64,000 bases of DNA from Neisseria sicca 4320 (GCF_000193735.1 NZ_AEPF01000108.1:8150-72149), one strand, 5' to 3'; shown: positions 34,261-42,848, numbered from the stretch's first letter. The notes: generated by a model from the letters alone, not told the origin. Translations and numbers: made by a program.

Positions 34261-34289
34261 ACTATACATAAGCGTTAAAACGCTGTCAA
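34261..34289 (-). promoter_or_regulatory. Consensus sigma-70 promoter of tRNA-Glu
   Basis: On the minus strand, TTGACA (34289-34284) and TATAGT (34266-34261) are separated by 17 bases. The predicted start lies about 10 bases before the tRNA. The spacer contains a perfect palindrome AGCGTTTTAACGCT (34271-34284). Confidence 0.88.
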
Positions 34290-34364
34290 CGGGTCTGGCG
34301 TTTTTATGGTCAAACTGGTTTCAGACGACCCTTCTGCGCCTTATCTTTGTATCGGCTTTGCCTG

Positions 34365-34370
34365 TATAAT
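34365..34370 (+). promoter_or_regulatory. -10 box for rdgC
   Basis: TATAAT preceded directly by TG, 30 bases before the rdgC ATG. No convincing -35 is visible. Confidence 0.5.
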
Positions 34371-34399
34371 GCCGCTTTTAATGAAAAGGAAAACAAACC

Positions 34400-35299
34400 A
34401 TGTGGTTCAAGCAGATCAGTTTTTATCCGCTCAACAAAGAAAAGCTACCCAAAGCGGACGTACTTGCCGACAAACTTGCAGAGGCTGAATTTACCCGCTG
34501 CCAAGGTTTGGACTGGTCCAGCGAAGGCTTTGCCGCACCGGTTTCGTTCTCTCCCGAACTCCTTTTCCCTGCCGATTTTACTTTGCGCGTCGCCCTGAAA
34601 AAAGAAGAAAAAGTCCTGCCTGCCGGCGTCATCCGCGATATTCTGGAAGAGAAGGTGGCGGAAATTCAAAACAATGAAGCCCGCAATGTCGGCCGCAAGG
34701 AAAAACAAGAGCTTAAAGAGCAAATTACAGACGACCTGCTGCCCCGCGCGTTTACCCGCAGCAGCCGCACTGAAGCCGTGTTCAACACCCGCCACGGCTA
34801 TCTGCTCGTCAACAACGCGGCTTCCGCCAAAGCGGAAAACATCCTGACCAAGCTGCGCGAAGCCTTGGGCGGCTTGAAAGCCTCGCTGCCGAATACCAAA
34901 CAATCGCCCTCTTCCCTGATGACCGAGTGGCTTTTGCGAGGACATTGCGAAGGCGGTTTTGAATTGGACAGCGATTGCGAACTCAAAGGCGTGGGCGATG
35001 TTGTTCCCGTCGTCAAAGTGTCCAAACAAGATTTGACCGCCGATGAAGTGGTCCAACACGTCAAAAACGGCAAAACCGTGACCCAACTGGGCTTGGTGTG
35101 GCGCGAACAAATCGCCTTCATCCTCACGCAAGACTTCACGCTCAAGCGCATCCAATACCTCGACGTATTGCAGGAAGAAGCCGAGAGCAACGGCGACGAT
35201 GCCGCCAGCCTTGCCTTCGCCTCGCAAATCCTGATGGCGGAATCCGTCAGCACCATGTTGGAAGAGCTGGTTTCCTATTTGGGCGGCTGGCAAGACTAA
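34400..35299 (+). CDS. rdgC: Recombination-associated protein RdgC
   Basis: A 299-aa DNA-binding protein that forms rings around duplex DNA and modulates RecA. In Neisseria it has been implicated in pilin antigenic variation. The start MWFKQISFYPLNKEKLP and FTLRVALKKEEKVLPAGVIRDILEEKVAEI with RKEKQELKEQITDDLLPRAFTRS are family signatures. GLVWREQIAFILTQDFTLKRIQYLD is the conserved C-terminal core. The gene is followed by two DUS copies arranged as an outward-facing pair. Confidence 0.95.
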   Translation: MWFKQISFYPLNKEKLPKADVLADKLAEAEFTRCQGLDWSSEGFAAPVSFSPELLFPADFTLRVALKKEEKVLPAGVIRDILEEKVAEIQNNEARNVGRKEKQELKEQITDDLLPRAFTRSSRTEAVFNTRHGYLLVNNAASAKAENILTKLREALGGLKASLPNTKQSPSSLMTEWLLRGHCEGGFELDSDCELKGVGDVVPVVKVSKQDLTADEVVQHVKNGKTVTQLGLVWREQIAFILTQDFTLKRIQYLDVLQEEAESNGDDAASLAFASQILMAESVSTMLEELVSYLGGWQD

Positions 35300-35302
35300 T
35301 TT

Positions 35303-35338
35303 TTCAGACGACCTTTACACGATAAAAGGTCGTCTGAA
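35303..35338 (+). terminator. DUS-pair terminator after rdgC, inverted arrangement
   Basis: TTCAGACGACCT at 35303-35314 comes first and AGGTCGTCTGAA at 35327-35338 second, the reverse of the usual order. The two still pair. Confidence 0.6.
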
Positions 35339-35349
35339 ACCTACATCCG

Positions 35350-35778
35350 ATGGACAACCTTATGTTTAAACACCTCGCATTCCTGCCGCTTGCCATTATG
35401 CTTACCCTCCCCACCTCGGCCGCCGTCCTGACTTCCTATCAGGAGCCGGGCTGCACCTACGACGGCGAAGTCGGCAAAGACGGCAAACCCGCCGGCAAAG
35501 GCACATGGCGCTGCCAAGACGGACGCAGCTACACCGGCACGTTTAAAAACGGCAAATTCGACGGACAAGGCGTTTACACCGTCTCCGTCAACCGCGAAAC
35601 CTTCATCGAGCCGTTCAATTCCAACAGCACCAAGTTCCGCAACATGGTACTGTCGGGCACGTTCAAAAAAGGCCTCGCACACGGCAAATTCACCGCCTCG
35701 CAAAACGGCGAAACCGTCTTCATCATGAAATGCGAAAACGGCATCATTAAAGAAGTGAAACTGCCCAAAACCAAATAA
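35350..35778 (+). CDS. Secreted MORN-repeat-like protein
   Basis: A 142-aa protein with a signal peptide (from Met5, MFKHLAFLPLAIMLTLPTSAAVL). The mature part contains two or three MORN-like units: CTYDGEVGKDGKPAGKGTWRCQDGRSYTGTFKNGKFDGQGVYTV and LSGTFKKGLAHGKFTASQNGE. MORN-type repeats usually form a beta-hairpin sheet that contacts membranes or proteins. ATG 35362 would give a cleaner signal peptide than ATG 35350; neither has a strong ribosome binding site. Function unknown. Confidence 0.7.
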   Translation: MDNLMFKHLAFLPLAIMLTLPTSAAVLTSYQEPGCTYDGEVGKDGKPAGKGTWRCQDGRSYTGTFKNGKFDGQGVYTVSVNRETFIEPFNSNSTKFRNMVLSGTFKKGLAHGKFTASQNGETVFIMKCENGIIKEVKLPKTK

Positions 35779-35792
35779 CCCCGTCCCGCATT

Positions 35793-35824
35793 TTCAGACG
35801 ACCTCCCCGCAGACGTCGTCTGAA
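35793..35824 (+). terminator. DUS-pair hairpin between the MORN gene and dcd
   Basis: TTCAGACGACCT at 35793-35804 and a partly altered second copy GTCGTCTGAA ending at 35824. It lies only 25 bases before the dcd start. Confidence 0.5.
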
Positions 35825-35848
35825 ACCGCAAGAAACAAGGAAAACATT

Positions 35849-36415
35849 ATGAGCATCAAGTCCGACAAATGGATACGCCGCATGAGCGAAGAGTTCGGCA
35901 TGATCGACCCCTTCGAGCCGAACCAAATCAAAGAAGCCAACGGACAGCGCATCATCTCCTACGGCACGTCCAGCTACGGCTACGACATCCGCTGCGCCAA
36001 CGAATTTAAAATTTTCACCAACATCAACAGCACCATCGTCGATCCCAAAAACTTCGACCCTAAAAACTTCGTCACCGTCGAAGACGACTGCTGCATCATC
36101 CCGCCCAATTCCTTCGCACTGGCGCGCACGGTCGAATACTTCCGCATCCCGCGCAACGTCCTGACCGTCTGCTTGGGCAAATCCACCTATGCCCGCTGCG
36201 GCATCATCGTCAACGTCACCCCGTTCGAGCCGGAATGGGAAGGCTACGTTACCCTCGAGTTTTCCAACACCACCCCCCTGCCCGCCAAAATCTACGCCGG
36301 CGAAGGCGTGGCACAAGTCCTCTTCTTCGAGAGCGACGAAATCTGCGAAACTTCCTACAAAGACCGCAACGGCAAATACATGGGACAAACCGGCGTTACC
36401 CTGCCGAAAACCTGA
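35849..36415 (+). CDS. dcd: dCTP deaminase
   Basis: A 188-aa trimeric enzyme converting dCTP to dUTP, the main route to dTTP in proteobacteria. MSIKSDKWIRRMSEEFGMIDPFEPNQIK begins the protein. The substrate-binding GKSTYARCGIIVNVTPFEPEWEGYVTLEFSNTTPLPAKIYAGEGVAQVLFF contains the SxxR and catalytic Glu elements. QTGVTLPKT ends the protein as in the family. AAGGA precedes the ATG. Confidence 0.96.
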   Translation: MSIKSDKWIRRMSEEFGMIDPFEPNQIKEANGQRIISYGTSSYGYDIRCANEFKIFTNINSTIVDPKNFDPKNFVTVEDDCCIIPPNSFALARTVEYFRIPRNVLTVCLGKSTYARCGIIVNVTPFEPEWEGYVTLEFSNTTPLPAKIYAGEGVAQVLFFESDEICETSYKDRNGKYMGQTGVTLPKT

Positions 36416-36485
36416 TGATTGGATAAGCCGGCAAAATATAGCGCGTTTCATTTTGCCGCACATAAAATGCAGGCACGATACAAAA

Positions 36486-36530
36486 AGGTCGTCTGAAATC
36501 TTGGACTCAAAGTTTCAGACGACCTTCTTT
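36486..36530 (+). terminator. DUS-pair terminator after dcd
   Basis: AGGTCGTCTGAA at 36486-36497 pairs with 36514-36525, with T-rich flank. Confidence 0.78.
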
Positions 36531-36704
36531 ATTTTCTATGTGGCAAAGTAGAAACAGAATGCCCCGTTTTATCTCAATCCGTTATGTTCGGAATGAAGCT
36601 GCATCCTTCTGTCCGCTTCGGCTGACAAAACGCCTTTGACCGTACGGAAGTAGGAGGCGGTTTTTTCATATCCGAGCCATTGGGCAGCTTGATTGCAATG
36701 CCTT

Positions 36705-36834
36705 CAAGCTCTCTATACTCAAGATCAATTGAACCACCGGCTAAGGAAAACACTCGGCTACGAAACGCCAAGTGTTTTATTCTTGAGCCTGTTCCAAACA
36801 TTGGTGTCCTAGTGTTGCGCTTGAAATCCAGATT
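36705..36834 (+). mobile_element. 3' end of an IS30-family (IS1655-like) insertion sequence
   Basis: The frame at 36705-36812 reads QALYTQDQLNHRLRKTLGYETPSVLFLSLFQTLVS and stop. It matches the C-terminal pattern of IS30-family transposases (LNxRPRKxLGYxTPxxVF). The terminal repeat TGTTGCGCTTGAAATCC follows at about 36813-36829, homologous with the right end at 6459-6478. The bases before 36705 lose the frame. The rest of the intergenic region 36535-36700 shows nothing else I can identify. Confidence 0.65.
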
Positions 36835-36877
36835 TAATGTTGTCCGAAAACCTGTTTCTATCATACCGCGAACACAT

Positions 36878-39103
36878 TTACTCAAACGGCTTTTTCTGCC
36901 AATAAAACTTATCCTTTTTCAGACGACCTTTGAAGATTTCATCGCCGCCCAATTCAAACACCAGCGCGCCCGACAAATCCGTGCGCAACAATGCTGCGCC
37001 GTGTGCGCGGACGCGGGTTTGGACGGCGGGCGTGGGGTGTTTATAGGCATTGGCGTAGCCGCTGGAAGCAACGGCGTATTTGGGCGCGACCGTGTTTAAG
37101 AAACTGCCGGATGAAGCCGTGTTGCTACCGTGATGTCCCAATATCAAAACTTGGCTGTACAGCGAGCCGCCGTAATGCTGTACCAATTCCGCTTCGCCCT
37201 TCACGCCTAAATCGCCCGTAACCAGCAAAGCCTGTCCGTCAGAAACGACGCGCAAGACGCAGCTTCGGTCATTGTCTTCGCCGCCCGGGTTTTCAGAAGA
37301 CCTCAATAACTCGAAATCCACGCCGTCCCATTGCCATTGCACTTCGGCGCAAAATTTTGCATTCGGATAAAACTCAGGCTGCCCCGCCAGCGTTTCGCCG
37401 ATTTCAATATCGGAAACGGCATCCAAACCGCCGTCGTGGTCGCTGTCGTGATGCGACAGAATCAGCGTGTCCAAACGGCGCACGCCCATGGCGTTCAGGC
37501 TTGGCACGATACCCGTTTGTGCCGTCTGCGCCGTCCCCGTGTCGAACAGCAGGTTGCGGTTGCGCGTCTGTACCAATACCGACAAACCTTGTCCAGCGTC
37601 CATCACAGTAATCCGCGCCAAGCCGTCGTCCAAACGGTCGGGGCGGTAAAACACAAATCCGGCCAACACCAAACACGCCCAAGGCCGCAGACCCAGCCCG
37701 CGCGGCAACAGCCACAGCAAAGCCGCCGCAAAAGCCAAAACCAACAGCGGCACAGGCGCGGCAGCTACGGCAAATTCGGGCGATACCTCCGCCAGCCAAA
37801 CCAAGCCGCGCAAAGTGTATTCCGCCAAACCTGCCGCCGCCCATTGCAAAGGCATAAACGGCAACACCGACCCCAGCAACGCCAAAGGCGTCAATACCCA
37901 AGAAAACCATGGAATCATCGCCGCATTGACCAAAGGGCTGATGATGGGCAAGGACGCAAAAATATAGCCCAACAATACCACCGACAATATCGTCGCCGCC
38001 CATTGTCCGCGTACTGCCAAACGCCAGCCGCGTTCTTTCAGACGACCTGCCGAAGCCCAAATCAAGGCGGCAACCAAGCCGAACGACAGCCAAGTACCGA
38101 CGCCCAAAACCGCCAGCGGATCAAGCAGCAACACTACTGCCAAAGCCTGCCACCACGCCGTCCAGCCCGAAGACAGACTGCCCCGCCACCAAGCCCAAGC
38201 AAACGCCGCCAACATCAAGACGCTGCGCTGCGTCGGCACGGAAAAGCCCGCCAGCAAAGCATAAAACAAAGCCCCTGCAGCGCCGCCCGCCAAAATCCAT
38301 ACGCGCGGTTTTACCGGTATCCAAGGCAGTCGTCTGAAAATCAGTTTGACCAGCCAACCTGCCAACACCGCCACCATCGTAACGTGCAGCCCCGAAATAC
38401 TGACTAAGTGCGTCAAGCCCAAAGGTCGGAACACCTGCCACAATTCGGGTCTCAATGCCGATTGTTCGCCTATGCTCAAAGCCCGCATCAGACCGATACC
38501 ATCGGAAAAATCCGGACTGTCCGTCCCGACGGCCTGCCAACGGCGGCTGACCGCATCGCGCCACACCGCCAAGCCGACACCGCCGCCCTCGCGAACCAAG
38601 CTCCTGCCTTTGCCCAGCGTACCCGCGCCATCCAAACCGTTTGCCAACGCCCAAGCCTCGCGGTTCAACCCGCGCAGGTTCACTTCGCCGATAACCGGCT
38701 TGAGCCGTGCCGACACCTTCCAGCGGCTGCCCACCGCCCAATCGCGTTTCTGATAATCCGACAGTAATAAATCAAACTGCCGCCCATCCTCCGTCCACGC
38801 CTTCGCCGCAAACTGCACCCGCCGCGCGTCGCCGCGCGGCATATCCGCGACTTCAACCGTCAACACCGATTCCGAAGCCACGTTCAGCGGCCATTGCGCC
38901 GACAAAGCCGCTTCCGTCCGAAACACGCCGTAAACCGCGCCGAGCAGGACACACAGCATCATTCCCGCCGCCGCAAACCGCCGCGAAGCCGCCAGCAAAA
39001 CCAATGCCGCCGCCAGCCACACGCCCCAATGCGGTACGGACGGCAAAGCGAACGAAGCGATGACGCCGATTACCCAAAACGGCAATCCATAATATTTCAG
39101 CAA
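36878..39103 (-). CDS. comA: DNA uptake channel protein ComA (ComEC/Rec2 family)
   Basis: A 741-aa inner-membrane protein that carries transforming single-stranded DNA into the cytoplasm. An N-terminal soluble OB-like segment (about 70-180) is followed by the competence domain with PLGLTHLVSISGLHVTMVAVLAGWLVKLIF and SVPTQRSVLMLAAFAWAW, many membrane helices, and a C-terminal metallo-beta-lactamase-like domain with LILSHHDSDHDGGLDA and LILGHHGSNTASS. DUS copies encode GRLK near the C-terminus and elsewhere. In Neisseria this protein works with the DUS receptor ComP, so it belongs to the process that maintains the repeats seen across the window. Confidence 0.93.
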   Translation of the reverse strand: MLKYYGLPFWVIGVIASFALPSVPHWGVWLAAALVLLAASRRFAAAGMMLCVLLGAVYGVFRTEAALSAQWPLNVASESVLTVEVADMPRGDARRVQFAAKAWTEDGRQFDLLLSDYQKRDWAVGSRWKVSARLKPVIGEVNLRGLNREAWALANGLDGAGTLGKGRSLVREGGGVGLAVWRDAVSRRWQAVGTDSPDFSDGIGLMRALSIGEQSALRPELWQVFRPLGLTHLVSISGLHVTMVAVLAGWLVKLIFRRLPWIPVKPRVWILAGGAAGALFYALLAGFSVPTQRSVLMLAAFAWAWWRGSLSSGWTAWWQALAVVLLLDPLAVLGVGTWLSFGLVAALIWASAGRLKERGWRLAVRGQWAATILSVVLLGYIFASLPIISPLVNAAMIPWFSWVLTPLALLGSVLPFMPLQWAAAGLAEYTLRGLVWLAEVSPEFAVAAAPVPLLVLAFAAALLWLLPRGLGLRPWACLVLAGFVFYRPDRLDDGLARITVMDAGQGLSVLVQTRNRNLLFDTGTAQTAQTGIVPSLNAMGVRRLDTLILSHHDSDHDGGLDAVSDIEIGETLAGQPEFYPNAKFCAEVQWQWDGVDFELLRSSENPGGEDNDRSCVLRVVSDGQALLVTGDLGVKGEAELVQHYGGSLYSQVLILGHHGSNTASSGSFLNTVAPKYAVASSGYANAYKHPTPAVQTRVRAHGAALLRTDLSGALVFELGGDEIFKGRLKKDKFYWQKKPFE

Positions 39104-39180
39104 AACGGTTTCCCTTTTTTATTATTAGTTTTGAAATTAAACGGAAATAATAATTGAATTTACCGCAAACGTCATGAAAA

Positions 39181-39224
39181 AGGTCGTCTGAAAACCTGAT
39201 TGTGGGTTTTCAGACGACCTTTCA
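39181..39224 (-). terminator. DUS-pair terminator after gshA
   Basis: AGGTCGTCTGAA at 39181-39192 pairs with 39209-39220. On the minus strand the stem is followed by TTTTTC, placing it as the terminator of gshA. Confidence 0.78.
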
Positions 39225-39241
39225 CTATTTTAAGTAATCCT

Positions 39242-40594
39242 TTACGGAGCGGTTTGCTCCAACTCAAGCGCGGCGGCAAGAAGCGACAGGCGCGCCATTA
39301 CGCCGTAAACGTAGAGGCGGTTGTGTTCGTTGTCCACGTCGCAGTCTTTTCCGGAGCGCGGCATACCGAGCGATTGCCATTGTTCGAACACACGCTTACA
39401 TGCTTCGGGGGCTTCTTGGGAATTGTCGCCGTTGCCGGTGGGAATACTGTTGGACAATGGGACGAACACCATACCGCCGGCGTTGAGGTTTTCGTCTGCG
39501 CCTCGTCCTTCGTGCACACGGAAGAAGCCGCCGATAACGAAACGGTCCATCATATAAACAACGGGTTCGCACACGGCGCCGTTCATGGTTTCATAGGTAT
39601 AAATGCCTTCTTGGACAATCACTTCACTGACTTCCAAGCCTTCTTTCACCTTAGCCATTTTGTTGCGGTTTTTGCGGTTCAACCCGCGCACTTCGTCGGC
39701 GGATTTGACACTCATCACGCCCATGCCGTAAGTACCTGCGTCGGCTTTGACAATCACGAAAGGCTGGTCGGTAATGCCCAATTCGTCGTATTTGGCTTGA
39801 ATCTTCGCCAGCACGCGCTCTACCGCGCCTGCCAATGCATCTTCGCCTTCGCGCTCTTGGAAGTCCAAACCGCCGATTTTTTCAAAATACGGGTTAATCT
39901 GCCATTCGTCGATATTAATCAGCTTGGCAAATTCGGCAGCGACTTGATTGTATGCGCCGAAATGCTCTGTTTTGCGGCGCGTCGTCCAACCGCCGTGCAG
40001 CGGAGGCAATACGGTTTGGCTGATGTCCTTGAGAATATCGGGAACGCCGGCGGACAAGTCGTTGTTCAACAAAACGACGCAAGGCGAGAAGCCGTCTGCA
40101 AGATGGACGCGCTCGCGAGTACGCAATAAAGGCTCCAGCAGGATTTTATTGCCTAATGCAGTTTCGAACTCGGTCGGCTCGGTAACTTCCGGATTCAGGC
40201 TGCCCAAACGGACTTCATACCCTGCCGAACGCAAAATCTCGCTGAGTGCGTAAACGTTTTGCAGGTAGAACGTGTTGCGGGTATGGTTTTCGGGAATGAT
40301 CAATACGGATTTTGCCGTTTCGCAGGCGCGTTGCACTGCGTCTTGCGCCGCGACTGCCGCCAGCGGGATGAAATTCGGATTCAGATTGTTGAAACCGCCG
40401 GGGAACAGGTTCATATCAATAGATGACATTTTATAACCGGCATTGCGGATATCGACCGAACCGTAAAACGGCGGGCGGTGTGCATTCCATTGCGAACGGA
40501 ACCATGCTTCGATTTTGGCGTGGTTGCACAAGATTTTCGCTTCAAACGCCTGAAGTTGCGACAGATGTTCGGCAGCCATGACCGGTAATTTCAT
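39242..40594 (-). CDS. gshA: Glutamate-cysteine ligase, proteobacterial GshA type 3
   Basis: A 450-aa enzyme, MKLPVMAAEHLSQLQAFEAKILCNHAKIEAWFRSQW ..., corresponding to the glutamate-cysteine ligase family found in beta-proteobacteria and unrelated in sequence to E. coli GshA. Conserved blocks are SVDIRNAGYKMSSIDMNLFPGGFNNLN, PFVIVKADAGTYGMGVMSV, and GGFFRVHEGRGADENLNAGGMVFVPL. It makes gamma-glutamylcysteine, the first step of glutathione synthesis. It is divergent from leuC across a 300-base AT-rich region. Confidence 0.9.
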   Translation of the reverse strand: MKLPVMAAEHLSQLQAFEAKILCNHAKIEAWFRSQWNAHRPPFYGSVDIRNAGYKMSSIDMNLFPGGFNNLNPNFIPLAAVAAQDAVQRACETAKSVLIIPENHTRNTFYLQNVYALSEILRSAGYEVRLGSLNPEVTEPTEFETALGNKILLEPLLRTRERVHLADGFSPCVVLLNNDLSAGVPDILKDISQTVLPPLHGGWTTRRKTEHFGAYNQVAAEFAKLINIDEWQINPYFEKIGGLDFQEREGEDALAGAVERVLAKIQAKYDELGITDQPFVIVKADAGTYGMGVMSVKSADEVRGLNRKNRNKMAKVKEGLEVSEVIVQEGIYTYETMNGAVCEPVVYMMDRFVIGGFFRVHEGRGADENLNAGGMVFVPLSNSIPTGNGDNSQEAPEACKRVFEQWQSLGMPRSGKDCDVDNEHNRLYVYGVMARLSLLAAALELEQTAP

Positions 40595-40743
40595 TCTCTA
40601 TACCTCTGATGTCGGATGTGGGATACGGATGGAAATGATAGTGCTTTTTTAGGCGGTAGGACAAGCATTGTTTTAAATATATTGTTTAAATTGTTTCGAA
40701 TAAAGTGCTTTAAACAAAATGCTTATTTTTATCAGAATTGTAC

Positions 40744-40809
40744 AATTTGTCTAATTTATTAAGATTATTTTTTAGAATTTATCTAAGAGAGTACAAATTA
40801 GACAAATTT
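40744..40809. promoter_or_regulatory. 14-bp inverted repeat upstream of leuC
   Basis: AATTTGTCTAATTT at 40744-40757 recurs as its exact complement AAATTAGACAAATT at 40795-40808, separated by 37 bases of AT-rich sequence. The spacing is about five helical turns centre to centre, which suits a dimeric regulator looping or binding two sites. It lies in the gshA-leuC divergent region, 90 bases before leuC. The regulator is unknown. Confidence 0.5.
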
Positions 40810-40897
40810 CTATTGCACTGCCCCTGCAAAAAGCCTAAAATCCGCCAATCAAAACAAACCATCTACCCCTATTATTAATAAGTAAAGATAACCCATC

Positions 40898-42304
40898 ATG
40901 AGCGCACAAACCCTCTACGACAAACTCTGGAACAGCCACGTCGTCCGCGAAGAAGAAGACGGCACTGTCCTGCTCTACATCGACCGCCATTTAGTGCACG
41001 AAGTCACCAGCCCGCAGGCATTTGAAGGTCTGAAAATAGCGGGGCGCAAGCTGTGGCGTATCGACAGCGTCGTCTCCACCGCCGACCACAACACCCCGAC
41101 CGGCGATTGGGACAAAGGCATCCAAGACCCGATTTCCAAACTGCAAGTCGATACTTTGGACAAAAATATCAAAGAGTTCGGCGCACTCGCCTACTTCCCG
41201 TTTATGGATAAAGGTCAGGGCATCGTTCATGTCATGGGACCGGAACAAGGCGCGACCCTGCCCGGCATGACCGTTGTCTGCGGCGACTCGCACACCTCTA
41301 CCCACGGCGCGTTCGGCGCGCTGGCGCACGGTATCGGCACTTCCGAAGTCGAACACACCATGGCGACCCAGTGCATTACCGCGAAAAAATCCAAATCCAT
41401 GCTGATTGCCGTTGAAGGTCGTCTGAAACCGGGCGTTACCGCCAAAGACGTCGCCCTCTACATCATCGGACAAATCGGCACTGCAGGCGGTACGGGCTAC
41501 GCCATCGAGTTCGGCGGCGAAGCCATCCGCAGCCTTTCTATGGAAGGCCGCATGACCCTGTGCAACATGGCGATTGAAGGCGGCGCGCGCTCCGGCATGG
41601 TTGCCGTCGATCAAACCACAATCGACTACGTCAAAGACAAACCCTTCGCACCCAAAGGCGAAGCATGGGACAAAGCCGTCGAATACTGGCGCACTCTGGT
41701 TTCCGACGAAGGCGCGGTATTCGACAAAGAATACCGTTTCAAAGCCGAAGACATCGAACCGCAAGTAACATGGGGCACATCGCCCGAAATGGTTTTGGAC
41801 ATTAGCGGCAAAGTACCGAATCCTGCCGAAGAAACCGATCCCGTCAAACGCAGCGGCATGGAACGCGCCCTCGAATATATGGGCTTGGAAGCCGGTACGC
41901 CGCTGAACGAAATCCCCGTCGATATCGTATTCATCGGCTCCTGCACCAACAGCCGCATCGAAGATTTGCGCGAAGCTGCCGCCGTCGCCAAAGGCCGTAA
42001 AAAAGCCGACAACGTACAGCGCGTGTTAATCGTTCCCGGCTCCGGCTTGGTCAAACGGCAGGCGGAACAGGAAGGTTTGGACAAAATCTTCATCGACGCC
42101 GGTTTCGAATGGCGCGAACCGGGCTGCTCAATGTGTCTCGCCATGAACGCCGACCGCCTCACTCCGGGTCAACGCTGCGCCTCCACTTCCAACCGCAACT
42201 TCGAAGGCCGCCAAGGCAACGGCGGGCGCACGCATCTAGTCAGCCCCGCTATGGCTGCCGCCGCTGCGGTAAAGGGCAAATTTACCGACATCCGCGGCTT
42301 GTGA
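40898..42304 (+). CDS. leuC: 3-isopropylmalate dehydratase large subunit
   Basis: A 468-aa aconitase-family subunit of the leucine pathway, isomerising 2- to 3-isopropylmalate. The 4Fe-4S ligands are the Cys in FIGSCTNSRIEDL and the two in PGCSMCLAMN. HNTPTGDW and GDSHTSTHGAFGALAHGIGTSEVEH are active-site blocks. It works with LeuD encoded at 42849. A DUS lies in the coding sequence (about 41415, encoding EGRLKP). AAAG-rich sequence precedes the ATG. Two small lipoprotein genes separate it from leuD. Confidence 0.96.
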   Translation: MSAQTLYDKLWNSHVVREEEDGTVLLYIDRHLVHEVTSPQAFEGLKIAGRKLWRIDSVVSTADHNTPTGDWDKGIQDPISKLQVDTLDKNIKEFGALAYFPFMDKGQGIVHVMGPEQGATLPGMTVVCGDSHTSTHGAFGALAHGIGTSEVEHTMATQCITAKKSKSMLIAVEGRLKPGVTAKDVALYIIGQIGTAGGTGYAIEFGGEAIRSLSMEGRMTLCNMAIEGGARSGMVAVDQTTIDYVKDKPFAPKGEAWDKAVEYWRTLVSDEGAVFDKEYRFKAEDIEPQVTWGTSPEMVLDISGKVPNPAEETDPVKRSGMERALEYMGLEAGTPLNEIPVDIVFIGSCTNSRIEDLREAAAVAKGRKKADNVQRVLIVPGSGLVKRQAEQEGLDKIFIDAGFEWREPGCSMCLAMNADRLTPGQRCASTSNRNFEGRQGNGGRTHLVSPAMAAAAAVKGKFTDIRGL

Positions 42305-42452
42305 AATTGATTTAGTACTGTTTACATCTTAAGCATCAAAATTTCACATCAGTCGGCCTATTGCCTTTTATCCGGATGCAGCATATTATTAACAACGCAG
42401 CAAAACACACTGTACTTTTTGATTGATTGATTGATTAATTTAGGAGCTTCAA
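42305..42452 (+). promoter_or_regulatory. Leader of the entericidin genes with a GATT repeat
   Basis: Between leuC and the first entericidin gene are 148 bases. A possible -10 TATTAT lies at about 42387 and four tandem copies of GATT at 42421-42436. TAGGAG at 42441 is the ribosome binding site. The tetranucleotide tract is outside the coding sequence and short. Confidence 0.4.
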
Positions 42453-42590
42453 ATGAAAAAATTCGCACTTATTGCTTTGACCGCTATGACCCTGCTGTCG
42501 GCATGCAACACCGTTTCCGGTGTAGGTAAAGATGTCAGCGCCGCCGGATCCGCCGTCAGCGGTTCTGCCGAGTCTGTAAAAAGCTACTAA
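42453..42590 (+). CDS. Entericidin-family small lipoprotein, copy 1
   Basis: A 45-aa lipoprotein precursor, MKKFALIALTAMTLLSAC then NTVSGVGKDVSAAGSAVSGSAESVKSY. The lipobox LLSAC gives Cys18. The pattern NTVxGxGKDVxxAGxAV is that of entericidin A/B. In E. coli these form a toxin/antidote-like pair affecting membrane integrity in stationary phase. The predicted mature peptide is only 28 residues and carries an amphipathic helix. A TAGGAG ribosome binding site is 7 bases upstream. Confidence 0.88.
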   Translation: MKKFALIALTAMTLLSACNTVSGVGKDVSAAGSAVSGSAESVKSY

Positions 42591-42622
42591 TTGAACATTC
42601 ACCACCCGTAAGGAACTATATT

Positions 42623-42760
42623 ATGAAAAAATTCGCACTTATTGCTTTGACCGCAATGACCCTTTTGTCAGCATGCAACACTATTTCCGGTATGGGCAAA
42701 GATGTCAAAGCTGCCGGCACTGCCGTTAGTGATACCGCTGAAAAAGACAAAACTTACTAA
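42623..42760 (+). CDS. Entericidin-family small lipoprotein, copy 2
   Basis: A second 45-aa lipoprotein precursor. It starts with the same 18-residue signal peptide and continues NTISGMGKDVKAAGTAVSDTAEKDKTY. It lies 32 bases after copy 1 and has its own AAGGAA ribosome binding site. The signal peptides are almost identical at DNA level while the C-terminal halves differ, the mature part here being more charged. This is the layout expected of an ecnA/ecnB-like pair from tandem duplication, but which copy would be toxin or antidote cannot be decided from sequence. Confidence 0.88.
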   Translation: MKKFALIALTAMTLLSACNTISGMGKDVKAAGTAVSDTAEKDKTY

Positions 42761-42781
42761 ATTGTCTTGATTCAATCTCAA

Positions 42782-42808
42782 ATGCCCCGTATGACGGGGC
42801 ATTTTGTA
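42782..42808 (+). terminator. Intrinsic terminator after the entericidin pair
   Basis: ATGCCCCGT-ATG-ACGGGGCAT followed by TTTTG. It is a DUS-free stem-loop, 22 bases after copy 2 and 40 bases before leuD, so leuD may need its own promoter or read-through. Confidence 0.85.
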
Positions 42809-42848
42809 ATCTTCTTATAATCTTCCGACCAACAGAAAAGTACAGAAC

